Below are positions 14,139 to 21,565 of a stretch of DNA of 21,565 bases, piece by piece (the stretch's first letter is position 1; the number at the start of each line of letters is the position of its first letter). A program made the position numbers and the translations under genes. The notes under the pieces were generated by a model. The model saw only the letters and a program-made list of their open reading frames with translations, was not told where the DNA came from and searched no databases. The DNA is from Discostella pseudostelligera. Its lineage: Eukaryota > Bacillariophyta > Thalassiosirophyceae > Thalassiosirales > Thalassiosiraceae. The DNA lies in assembly GCA_036940085.1 (NCBI GenBank), contig JALLBK010000610.1:1-21565 (forward strand), in the 5' to 3' direction.

Positions 14139-15824
14139 TCATTCGAGAGTTTGTTCACTCATCGAATGGCAAACATTACGAAGTTCCCCATCAGAATTAC
14201 TTGCCTCCGATCCCTCCTTGTCTGAATCCCCCTGGCCAACTCGATCAGCGCCACAATCCGTAGCGTCCGACGGCTCGCCACTAGTAGTTGTCTTAACCTG
14301 TTCGGTCTCCTCCTCACCTCGATTCTCATCTTCGTCCTCTACTACTTCCACCTGCTCAACTTCCTCCAAACAATTCCCATCTGCCACCACCATACTCAGA
14401 GGTCGTCTCGTCTCACGGATAAATTTGATCAATACCCCCCAAGTCGTATCATCAATTGGTTCTCGCAAATCCCAAACTCCACCCACTTGCAGTACTATAT
14501 CTCCAGCATAGACTTCACCAATGCGTGCAAGTGGTGAATTGGGAAATGATTTGTATGGCGTGACACTCAAGATTTGGACATATCCCTCTGTGGAATGATG
14601 GAGTTTTACCCCCAGACAGGATTCGAGGAAGTGTATTTCCCGTGTCGGACCGAAGATTGAATCATTCATTTTGTTGTTGTTGCCAGAGGTGGGTTCTATC
14701 GCTTTATCATGTGGTGACTCTTCCTCCTCCTCCTCCTCATTATCCCTTGGTAATTCTCTCGCCACCACAAACTGCAATGGACGTGGAGCCATCTTCATCA
14801 ACCCAACCGTCATCTTCCATACCGCCGAGTCGATGGGGTATCGTAAATCCACACCACATACCTCTCGTACTACATCTCCAGCATATATCTCTCCTGTACG
14901 AATTTTTTGTTCATCATTATCCTCATTATTTGATCCTACAACGGCATTATTTCTAGATCCTGATGGAGGATAGTTCTTCTTAGCAGCACGATATGGTGTC
15001 ACGGACAATACACGGACATATCCATCAGTATGTCGTGATAATTTAATCCCTAGTGAATCGGTATGGAACAATACTTCACGTTCGGGGCCGACATGCAGTA
15101 TTAGATTGGAAAGCTGATATTGATCTTGTGTTGTTCGCAGTAGTGGGGATGCAAAGGATGATACGCATTGGTAGAGCAATTTATGTTGAATGGGTATCAA
15201 AGTGTTGGGAGTGGTAGAAGTAGATGGAAGAGAAGAAGCCGACATCATCGGAGTGGAAGGAGGAGGAGGAATGCTGTCGTTGTTCTTGGGGGTGGCTATA
15301 AGTGGAGAAGAGGTGGCAGCGGTGCTCGCAAAAGTGGGCATGTCATGATTGCTACTCCTTCGTCTAGCGTGTTCTCCATGTGCCGCTGCCCCTGCTACCC
15401 CTTCGGATTCATCCTCCATTAGTATTGTAGTTGTAGTTGCCTCCTCCAATTCTGGCAATGTAACCGTAGTCGATGAAACAAGAACCTCGTCATCATTTAC
15501 TGTTACATAATGATCGGATAACATGCGTGAAATTATGGCCGATCGATTGGCGCTAGTGATTGCCTCCGAGTAGGTGTTATGATAGAATTCATCGACACAT
15601 TGTGGACTAGGTGTTGAGGGATTATAATTTTGTTGTTGTTGTTGTTGCTTGTTGGAATAATTGGTGGCATTGTCCTCGTTGGGTGTTATTGGCGTCTTCA
15701 TTGTCGTCGACATTGCGGTTTCGTGCGACGATGATATTATTTCTCTGTTGTTGTCGCCGACGACGCCAACGAGATTCGACGTCGTATGCGACGCGTAGGA
15801 GAATGATTCATCTAATTCTGTCAT
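14139..15824 (-). CDS. Protein with two PDZ-like domains
   Basis: 561 aa from the first ATG (15824) to TGA at 14139. The N-terminal 240 residues are low-complexity (Ser/Thr/Pro/Asn, a six-Gln run, PPPPSTP). Two homologous domains follow, about residues 245-357 (15093-14755) and 390-480 (14657-14385). Each begins GPxRE(I/V)xF, then SLGIKLxxxTDGYVRVLSVTPY or a close variant, (R/T)IGE(I/V)YAGD(I/V)V..V.GV.DLR.PID..W, and ends RPL..VVA. The order, with a hydrophobic strand, a GD turn and a long helix, fits PDZ folds. The first domain has a 35-residue Asn/Gly-rich insert after VTPY, the second a short one. The C-terminus is acidic (EDEDENRGEEE). No signal peptide or membrane segment: probably a cytosolic or nuclear scaffold, partner unknown. 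It converges on the reductase gene, 225 bp apart. Confidence 0.75.
   Translation of the reverse strand: MTELDESFSYASHTTSNLVGVVGDNNREIISSSHETAMSTTMKTPITPNEDNATNYSNKQQQQQQNYNPSTPSPQCVDEFYHNTYSEAITSANRSAIISRMLSDHYVTVNDDEVLVSSTTVTLPELEEATTTTILMEDESEGVAGAAAHGEHARRRSSNHDMPTFASTAATSSPLIATPKNNDSIPPPPSTPMMSASSLPSTSTTPNTLIPIQHKLLYQCVSSFASPLLRTTQDQYQLSNLILHVGPEREVLFHTDSLGIKLSRHTDGYVRVLSVTPYRAAKKNYPPSGSRNNAVVGSNNEDNDEQKIRTGEIYAGDVVREVCGVDLRYPIDSAVWKMTVGLMKMAPRPLQFVVARELPRDNEEEEEEESPHDKAIEPTSGNNNKMNDSIFGPTREIHFLESCLGVKLHHSTEGYVQILSVTPYKSFPNSPLARIGEVYAGDIVLQVGGVWDLREPIDDTTWGVLIKFIRETRRPLSMVVADGNCLEEVEQVEVVEDEDENRGEEETEQVKTTTSGEPSDATDCGADRVGQGDSDKEGSEASNSDGELRNVCHSMSEQTLE
15630..15648 (-). repeat. CAA microsatellite (poly-Gln)
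   Basis: TTG units on the plus strand encode six glutamines in the low-complexity N-terminus of the PDZ-like protein. Confidence 0.8.
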
Positions 15825-16157
15825 GCCTGAATGGTACTGGAGAATCAGGGATAACTTTACGCCTCTGGAGAGCAAGAGACTATCTGTCGCGTCGGCTATC
15901 GGGTGTCGGGTGGCGGTTGCTATCTAGAGAGACTCCTACGATCGATACTGTGGGCGGTGGACGTCATGGTCACAACAGGTAACAAACACAAGCATAAGGA
16001 GCGGCGTCGCCGTTGGATTCGCATCGGCATCATGTGAAAATTTGAAATCTTTTTATTTCTCATGAACCGTCTTTTTTCTCGGCTAATTTAGGCGTCATAT
16101 CTTGTTCGAAGCTGTTCGAAGGCGTTCGATAGTTCGTCCGTCCGTCCACTTCCGCTG

Positions 16158-16199
16158 CCACGTGGAATATCGTCGCGAATTTCACCTTCCACGTGGAAT
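16158..16199. promoter_or_regulatory. Two G-box elements 31 bp apart
   Basis: CCACGTGGAAT occurs twice in the same orientation, with the CACGTG core at 16159-16164 and 16190-16195. The spacing of about three helical turns would place bound bZIP or bHLH dimers on one face of the DNA. Confidence 0.5.
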
Positions 16200-16280
16200 T
16201 TAGTCGACAAGAAGCCGAGGAAAGCGGAGAGCTGTGGAGAGGACACTCACAAATCATGCAAGAGCAGCCAACACAACTCC

Positions 16281-16318
16281 AACACCGAACACCAACACCA
16301 ACACCGAACACCAACACC
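16281..16318 (+). repeat. 19-bp direct tandem duplication
   Basis: Two perfect adjacent copies of a 19-bp AACACC-rich unit, itself built from AACACC/AACACCG, in the divergent intergenic region. Confidence 0.85.
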
Positions 16319-16469
16319 AATTCATCCATATTCATAGTTCAGCCAAAGACAAGGATTGGTAAGTAAGCCGCACTCTCTCCACTATCGCATATATAAATTT
16401 GGCGGTCATTGATATGATCTGGTGAAGAGTTCTGCGAGGTCAACAACAACTACCTACGTCAAAATATAA

Positions 16470-18095
16470 ATGACCATGACAAAGATGACCACAAGATCTA
16501 TTGCACCAGCCCTGGGGCGCCGCCGAAACAATCACCTACCAGACTTACAACTATTGCATTCATCATGCCTACTTCTCTCACTACTAATGATGCTAACTAC
16601 ACTACCAACAAAAACTCACGGCTTTGCGGCATGGTTCGTCGATCGACGAGTCTCGTGCTTCACTCCTCTGGCTGCGGATGAAATAATCATGAATGCCGGT
16701 GTATTGCCCCATTCTCAAAGTCGAGAACCCAACATACGCATTGAGGTTTCACCATTGGATAGTACCAAAGAGGATACTGCCCAACCAGATTCGGAATATA
16801 TGGTGAAATTCATCTTACCGAAAGATGAGAGTGGGAATTTGGCCTATCATCTATCCGATGTGCAGTATGTCTTTGAACTTGTAGGAGAGAATCCGGTTGC
16901 GAAATTTACATCGGCCCCGACCAATGGTGGTGGAATTGGATGTGAAGGAAAACGCAGTTTTGGGGCCGTGAAGGGGAGGGATACTGCGGGTAATGGATCT
17001 GCAACAGCGGCTATATTCACCATCAATCATGATGCTACAATTGGGGCGGGGTTGGAAATTGTCGCCGGGTGGGCCACCGGACATTCGGCTGTGACATTGA
17101 CCGAGAAGGTGACATTGTTTGTTGGTCAGGGTGTGGCGGCAACCAATGATGGTACTACTGGTGGAGATGATGATGATGCATTACAAGATGACCAAGCTGA
17201 GGTGGAGCTTGAGGAGGCCTATATCGAAGAAGAACGGGAAGAGTTCGAACAAGTCATGGATTATGCCGAAGAAGATGCGGTTACAGCCTTGGAGGAAAAG
17301 AGACGAGAATTGGATGAAAGTGAATCTTCAGAGTCGAAGATTACGGAAGCGGATATTATGGAAGCCGAAGAGAAAGTTGTGGAGGTGATGGAGGCGAATC
17401 GTCAGCATGTCAATGAAGCGCTCGATTCGGTGAGAGATGCTATTAAAGCTGATTTTGTCGACAGATTACAAAACGGAAATAGAAAAAAACATGGAAATAA
17501 TCATAATCAACATCATGATGCGAATCATCGACGAGAAGCCCAGCGTGATCATCGTGAGAAGCACGAGCTCAAATTCAAGAATAAGGAGGGTAGACTCGAG
17601 GAGATGCGGCGTCGCTTTTCCAATCACAATCTGAATGTGGATGACGTTCCAAAGGATCGACTGAATGTCCTCATGAATATTAAGGACTCGATGAAAGAAT
17701 CATTTCGGAAATTGAACTTGATGGATAAGAATGAGCATGATAGGGCCCGAAAGGAACATATCCAACCGTTACCCGAAGAGGAATTGAAGCTGGATGTTGA
17801 GGAATTAAAACGTAAGGCGCAAGAGAAGCTTCATTTGCTATCGGACAAGTTAGTGGGTGTACACGAGATGATGAATGATTCGCCACGCATGCGAGAGATA
17901 CGTAACAAGTTGAAACAGGGACAAATGCGCGGTGGCGAGGGGGTGTATCATGGTGACGTGGGTAAACCGCTACCACCGGAGGGTAGGCATTTCCTTATCG
18001 TGATGTTTTCACTTTTTGGATTGGTTGGTTTGATTAGATGGTACTTGGAAAAGAAGAGGAAGAGTAGGGTGAATAAGGGGCGGAGAGATTTATAG
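16470..18095 (+). CDS. Membrane protein: presequence, beta-rich domain, acidic coiled coil, C-terminal anchor
   Basis: 541 aa, no intron. I do not recognise a family. Seen: a basic N-terminus, a hydrophobic stretch (28-46) and a cleavage-like THG|FAAWF (Phe52), again an F-at-+1 site resembling diatom plastid presequences. Residues about 88-220 look beta-rich with alternating hydrophobics and end KVTLFVGQG. Then come an acidic, helix-rich region (about 235-345: VELEEAYIEEEREEFEQV), a His/Asn/Arg-rich stretch (NHNQHHDANHRR), a second mixed-charge helical part (about 380-480) and one short hydrophobic segment (508-522, FLIVMFSLFGLVGLI) with a very basic tail (KKRKSRVNKGRR). This is a type I single-pass topology if the leader is removed. 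Possible homes are plastid envelope, thylakoid or an endomembrane; function is not inferable. Two G-boxes lie upstream. Confidence 0.75.
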   Translation: MTMTKMTTRSIAPALGRRRNNHLPDLQLLHSSCLLLSLLMMLTTLPTKTHGFAAWFVDRRVSCFTPLAADEIIMNAGVLPHSQSREPNIRIEVSPLDSTKEDTAQPDSEYMVKFILPKDESGNLAYHLSDVQYVFELVGENPVAKFTSAPTNGGGIGCEGKRSFGAVKGRDTAGNGSATAAIFTINHDATIGAGLEIVAGWATGHSAVTLTEKVTLFVGQGVAATNDGTTGGDDDDALQDDQAEVELEEAYIEEEREEFEQVMDYAEEDAVTALEEKRRELDESESSESKITEADIMEAEEKVVEVMEANRQHVNEALDSVRDAIKADFVDRLQNGNRKKHGNNHNQHHDANHRREAQRDHREKHELKFKNKEGRLEEMRRRFSNHNLNVDDVPKDRLNVLMNIKDSMKESFRKLNLMDKNEHDRARKEHIQPLPEEELKLDVEELKRKAQEKLHLLSDKLVGVHEMMNDSPRMREIRNKLKQGQMRGGEGVYHGDVGKPLPPEGRHFLIVMFSLFGLVGLIRWYLEKKRKSRVNKGRRDL

Positions 18096-18509
18096 TTAAT
18101 GTGGTTTAGTGAACAGTCGAGCTGAGAGTAGACACCATACCTGTTATACTGGATATCATTGATTTCAAAAACCATGTCGGTGATTAATAAACACTACCAT
18201 CTATTCCAGCACTCGAAATGCTCTGCTTTGTCCTCTTTTGTTGGCCAACACCAAGCAACAAGCAACGCACTTGCAAAGTTTGCAACCTCTCTCTTGCAAC
18301 GCAAGAAGTGGCTTCACGTGGAAGCCTTTCACTTCTTCCCGCCATTTCCGGAGTTCCCGCCCTTCACAATCACACATCGATTCACCATAGCATGATGTGG
18401 GCGACGCCCACTCTAGAGAGATAGGTTGTACGTTGCCGGTTTGTACTACATTTCATCGACACCGACTTCGTCACCTCTGGTTCATCGCAATGATGTAGCT
18501 CTCACCACA
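18096..18509. other. Intergenic region, promoter of chitinase-like gene
   Basis: 414 bp. It holds a TCACGTGGAAG G-box variant (18314-18324) and two TTCCCGCC sites (18336-18343, 18354-18361). The short open frames here lack any coding character and start codons in context. Confidence 0.55.
18314..18361 (+). promoter_or_regulatory. G-box variant plus paired E2F-like sites
   Basis: CACGTG at 18315-18320 is followed by TTCCCGCC at 18336-18343 and 18354-18361, 18 bp apart, about 150-195 bp upstream of the chitinase ATG. This is the same combination as upstream of the FAS1 gene. Confidence 0.45.
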
Positions 18510-19765
18510 ATGTCTATTACGATGAAATTTAATTTTCTGGTACTGGCAATAATAACTTCGCTCTACCCTCGGCTTCGTCTGGTGGTGTCTGCAACTGCAG
18601 TAGACGATGTAAATGTGGTTGCCGATAACAAGTCCTTCGTGGTCGGGGGGTATCTCCCTGATTACCGTGGCTATATCAGTGTCAATTCCACAGCAATCCA
18701 TCTAACTGATCTGATGATGTTTTCACTTACACCGGAATCCATTTTACGGAGATATTCGGATGAAACAGTTTCGACAAACCAAGGTTATGGTGGATGTTGT
18801 CTGACGTCGGAACATTTCGATTTGACTCGAAAGGCTAGGTCATACAAGAAGGAGCGTCGACCAACAAAGAAAATAAGGATATTAGTTACAGTCGGTGGTG
18901 GGGGTAGAAGCAGTGGATTTAAGGAACTAGTTACAGGGGGTGCGAAAGTGCAGCGTCAATTCATCAAGGCTTTGATCGATCTGTGGTAAGTCAATTATCG
19001 AATGAGTGTACACATACGTATTCATGCGATTAAACAATGAATTCTCATATATTGTTATAATTGCGATACATTTTCAATCAAAGTCGTGATGAAGTATTAG
19101 ATGGAATCGATTTTGATTTCGAAGGAATCCAATCACTTGAGGAATGGAAAGCGTACCTGACGTTTATATCAGTGGCATCGACCTACCTTCATCGAGAGAA
19201 TCTATTTGTCACTGTTGCACTTCATCCTGGTCAATTACTACCGACGGAGGTTTGCCAGAGAGTGGATCGGGTACATGTGATGACCTATGATATGATTCCG
19301 TCTCCTCAACCTAATTCAGACAATATACCCAACAATCATCATGCATCCATTCATTCGGCGCGAGCCGCTCTTGAAAAATTCATACATAATGGCTGCCATC
19401 CTTCGAAACTTGTCATGGGAATACCTGCGTATGGTCGCCACGAGAAGAATATAGGGCTCGTTCGAACATACTCTGAGGTCATTGATGATATGGTGAGGGA
19501 CTACGACGACAACAGTGCAGATATCAAAACGACAATCCGATCCATTCGATCCTGGGATGGGTATGTATTTGATTCTCCGGATGATGTTCGTGAAAAGGTC
19601 AATTATGCAACACAAATGGGGCTAGGTGGGATATTCATCTGGGAATTAGGACAGGATAAGCAGTTGGCAGGCATTGCCGAGGGGGGCATACTATTGGAGG
19701 AAGCTGCTGCCGCTGCTGCAAATAGTTTGATCATCAGCGATGATGTGCCCAAAGGTGAACTGTGA
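18510..19765 (+). CDS. GH18 chitinase-like protein, secreted (two exons)
   Basis: Exons 18510-18985 and 19084-19765 give 385 aa. The frame is open upstream, but the first ATG is 18510; it gives a signal peptide (KFNFLVLAIITSLYP...VVSA). Seen: the first barrel strand VGGYLPDYRGY, ILVTVGGGG (strand 3), the catalytic DGIDFDFEG with Glu172 as the acid (DxxDxDxE motif complete), HVMTYDM, VMGIPAYGR and GGIFIWELGQD at the last strand. This is the order of a whole GH18 barrel. Known for the family: hydrolysis of beta-1,4-GlcNAc polymers by substrate-assisted catalysis; some members only bind. Centric diatoms secrete chitin fibres, so a role in wall or fibre remodelling is plausible but inferred. There is no separate chitin-binding module or anchor. 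The C-terminus has an Ala-rich helix. G-box and E2F-like sites upstream may tie it to the cell cycle. Confidence 0.92.
18986..19083 (+). other. Intron in chitinase-like gene
   Basis: 98 bp, donor GTAAGT at 18986, acceptor TCAAAG ending at 19083, phase 2 (TG|T, Cys159). The join gives ALIDLCRDEVLDGIDFDFEG, placing the catalytic motif in frame. Confidence 0.9.
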
Positions 19766-20073
19766 ACATTCAAGCACCTCAAATATCGCTACTTATTCAA
19801 CGAGCCGAGGTAGGCAGTGCAGGTGCACGCACAGAGATTGCGAGATGGATTTCCAACAGAGCGAGTTGGCATAGGAGTTGAGTTGGGTTCGGCAATGGCA
19901 GTTGTTGTCGGATTGATCGTTGGTGTGTTGAAAAAAGTGATTTGATGTTATCGCAAGCATCAATGTCCGATCCCTCTCCTATTTTCAATGTCATGCGCTG
20001 TGGGCAATGGGCAAGCTCGTTGAACCATCTTTGCGACGTGCAGAACGGATTCTTGATGACAAGACCGAATGTT

Positions 20074-20130
20074 GGATACCGAAGCAACAAACAACGACAA
20101 CNGGATACCGAAGCAACAAACAACGACAAC
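20074..20130. repeat. 28-bp identical copies around a single N (assembly join)
   Basis: Bases 20074-20101 and 20103-20130 are identical and are separated only by the undetermined base 20102. This is what results when two contigs with overlapping ends are placed side by side without merging. Confidence 0.85.
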
Positions 20131-20253
20131 TTCAAAGAGTCCAATTGTGCATTCTATAGTTCAATTAGAAGAGGTCCCAACGACTACTTATGCATTGACG
20201 ATTGGCGCAGAATAGGAGACTTCACTCGGATTAAATTAAACCAATCCACCAAT

Positions 20254-20309
20254 AATTTGCTTCTCTCTACTCATGGTAGAGAATTTGCTTCTCTCAAATT
20301 ATGGTAGAG
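20254..20309 (+). repeat. 28-bp tandem repeat, two copies
   Basis: 20254-20281 and 20282-20309 differ at three positions in the middle. The first copy also holds a small inverted repeat (TCTCTAC / GTAGAGA). Confidence 0.8.
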
Positions 20310-20580
20310 AATGAAACAAGCTCTCACTCTTTGGCAGGACATGGAGAGCGGTAAAAGAGAGTACCTCTCATGGAGCCGATCTTCATCATCTCCAATCATT
20401 CTGGACCACCGGTGGAGGTCCGACGTGCACAACAAACACACACACAGAGAAACACAGAGAAAAAGAAGTTCTCGCCACAAGCCACAACCCGCCACAAACA
20501 CACAAAGCAAGCAGCCCGCCACCGCCACCCTCGAGGTCGTCGCCCGAGAGAGAGAAGAGTATCCTACGAACCAAATTACC

Positions 20581-20628
20581 ATGAGGGGAGTTGTTCGCAA
20601 GGCGAAATCGAGCAGGAAGAATAAGGGG
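20581..20628 (+). CDS. Possible short first exon of an unresolved gene
   Basis: ATG at 20581 in an ACCATG context encodes a 16-residue basic peptide, MRGVVRKAKSSRKNKG, directly followed by a good donor GTAAGT at 20629 (phase 0). The downstream acceptor is unclear; candidate coding sequence would lie within about 20700-21080. Without transcripts this remains a guess. Confidence 0.2.
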
Positions 20629-21351
20629 GTAAGTAGTCAGTGTTGATCTGTAATTTTGAAGTCGATGCAAAGGAGAGATACAGAGTGCCGCCCCGGAGGT
20701 TGACGTCGGCCGTCGACGATCTTTATTTGACGTTGCGGGTCTTCGATTTTTATTCCAAGAACCGAGGGATATCTGGGGAGAGAGGAAACAACGCGAATGG
20801 ATCATTTGCCACGGTTCCGCCTGCCGCCGGAGCGAGAGCCTACCGACACCACCGGCCGCCATGGTTGCTCCTGCCGGCGCCGGGGGGGGGGTTGCCGGAG
20901 GTCGGACGGAGGACAGACGCCGCCGACATGAGAATTGTGAACTCCCAGGAATATCGTCAATTCCCGAGAATTACCATCAGGAGTCATCATGACATCAGCT
21001 TTCTCATTTTAAAATATATCCTACCCGAAAATGAGAAGGGCGTCTTTTGCAGTACATTGCATTTCTCGCTTAAAATTTGAGATTATGATGTATGGGAATC
21101 TTCAAATGGAAATTATTTGGGAAGGGGGAGGCCGAGGAAATTGCTTCCACCAGCAAGGAAGGAATCATCGAGGGGAGAGGTCTGCCGGTTCGCAATTATT
21201 TCCCAGCGCTCCATGATGAACGAGCGAGCAAACGAAACGAAACAGAATTCTATCGGTGGCCTTCACCATGGCCATGGTTTTGGTTGATGCGGTGGTTCAC
21301 TGTTCACTGCTTTTGAATTGGGGCCATAGATGATACGCTCGGTTGTTCACC

Positions 21352-21565
21352 ATGGCAACGTCTCCATCATGGCTGCGGTGCTTGACGATCGAGATTCCTT
21401 CTTCTGATGAATCATCCACCACTGCCGACGGCGACCAGTACTCTTCGAGACGAGCAGATCACAACAGCAGAAAGAATCCACGGCAATTATTACTTGAGCC
21501 CGATTCGAATAATCACTTCTTGGCAGATGTACGCATGCCTGAAATCTCATGTGGTCGACCCTCCA
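21352..21565 (+). CDS. Possible 5' end of a gene running off the right edge
   Basis: ATG at 21352 in a favourable CACCATGG context opens a frame of 71 codons with no stop to the end of the window; the nearest upstream in-frame stop is TGA at 21331. It begins MATSPSWLRCLTIEIPSS and continues Ser/Asp/Arg-rich, with no signal peptide or recognised domain. Length alone is weak evidence, and a 67-codon frame lies on the opposite strand, but the start context and mixed codon use favour it. Confidence 0.4.
   Translation, partial: MATSPSWLRCLTIEIPSSDESSTTADGDQYSSRRADHNSRKNPRQLLLEPDSNNHFLADVRMPEISCGRPS

Larger units (their letters stand above)
15825..16469. other. Divergent intergenic region, PDZ-like / coiled-coil membrane protein
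   Basis: 645 bp between divergent starts. It contains two copies of the G-box element CCACGTGGAAT (16158-16168 and 16189-16199, 31 bp apart), a direct 19-bp duplication (16281-16318), and an AT-rich TATA-like ATATATAAATTT (about 16388-16399) about 75 bp before the ATG at 16470. No credible gene is seen. Confidence 0.6.
19766..21351. other. Stretch without confident gene, containing an assembly join
   Basis: About 1.6 kb. It includes a duplicated 28-bp sequence around the N at 20102, a 28-bp tandem repeat (20254-20309), AC-rich sequence (about 20430-20520), a GC-rich patch with a ten-G run (about 20820-20935) and several open frames up to about 150 codons on both strands with no recognisable protein features. 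A possible short first exon (ATG 20581, MRGVVRKAKSSRKNKG, then GTAAGT at 20629) is seen, but no acceptor could be assigned. Confidence 0.5.

Noticed and set aside
15825..15875. 17-residue N-terminal extension of the PDZ-like protein
   Set aside because: The extended frame begins at TTG; the first ATG is at 15824.
19942..20307. 121-codon frame across the N
   Set aside because: It starts at TTG, crosses a probable assembly artefact and has no recognisable domain.
20386..20862. 158-codon minus-strand frame
   Set aside because: Cys/Val/Gly runs come from AC-rich and GC-rich low-complexity DNA; no start context or homology that I can see.
1..21565. tRNA, rRNA, CRISPR or transposon features
   Set aside because: No cloverleaf-like blocks, regularly spaced direct repeats, transposase or reverse-transcriptase motifs were recognised by reading.

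Overview
This window looks like nuclear DNA from a diatom, most likely a centric one, although no marker gene fixes the species. The evidence is: short GT-AG introns (about 84-124 bp) that repair obvious protein families; secreted proteins with Pro/Thr-rich (PTxxPT) tails and RxL-type motifs; signal peptides that end just before a phenylalanine (AHG|FAP, THG|FAA, ATG|FSW), as in the ASAFAP plastid-import motif of diatoms; and a GH18 chitinase. I see no tRNA, rRNA, CRISPR array, insertion sequence or operon.

Layout. 1-905 (+): 3' part of a secreted proteinase-K-like subtilase, two exons. 1856-3871 (+): SET-domain methyltransferase of the Rubisco-LSMT type with a probable plastid leader. 3985-5985 (-): two-exon FGGY sugar kinase, gluconokinase-like. 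6966-9740 (+): large secreted protein of at least five six-cysteine modules, most with an RKLQ-type motif at the same place, then an acidic repeat, a Pro/Thr stretch and a hydrophobic C-terminus. I recognise no family for it, and it is the best candidate for something undescribed. 9998-11209 (-): acidic, coiled-coil-prone protein. 11670-12608 (-): FAS1-domain protein with a diatom plastid-type presequence. 12671-13913 (+): three-exon very-long-chain 3-ketoacyl-CoA reductase. 14139-15824 (-): protein with two PDZ-like domains. 16470-18095 (+): presequence, beta-rich domain, coiled coil and one C-terminal membrane segment. 18510-19765 (+): two-exon GH18 chitinase-like protein. 19766-21351: no confident gene; it holds an assembly join marked by one N between identical 28-bp copies, a 28-bp tandem repeat and a GC-rich patch. 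21352 to the right edge (+): possible 5' end of a further gene.

How the genes relate. This is an ordinary eukaryotic gene neighbourhood, with convergent and divergent single genes rather than one pathway. Two themes recur. Subtilase, six-cysteine protein and chitinase are probable secretory or cell-surface proteins. SET methyltransferase, FAS1 protein and coiled-coil membrane protein carry F-at-+1 presequences and may go to the plastid. Promoters share short elements: pairs of E2F-like TCCCGCC sites before four genes, and an 11-bp G-box element (CCACGTGGAAT) three times in two divergent intergenic regions. This hints at cell-cycle and light or bZIP/bHLH control, but it is inference from motifs only.
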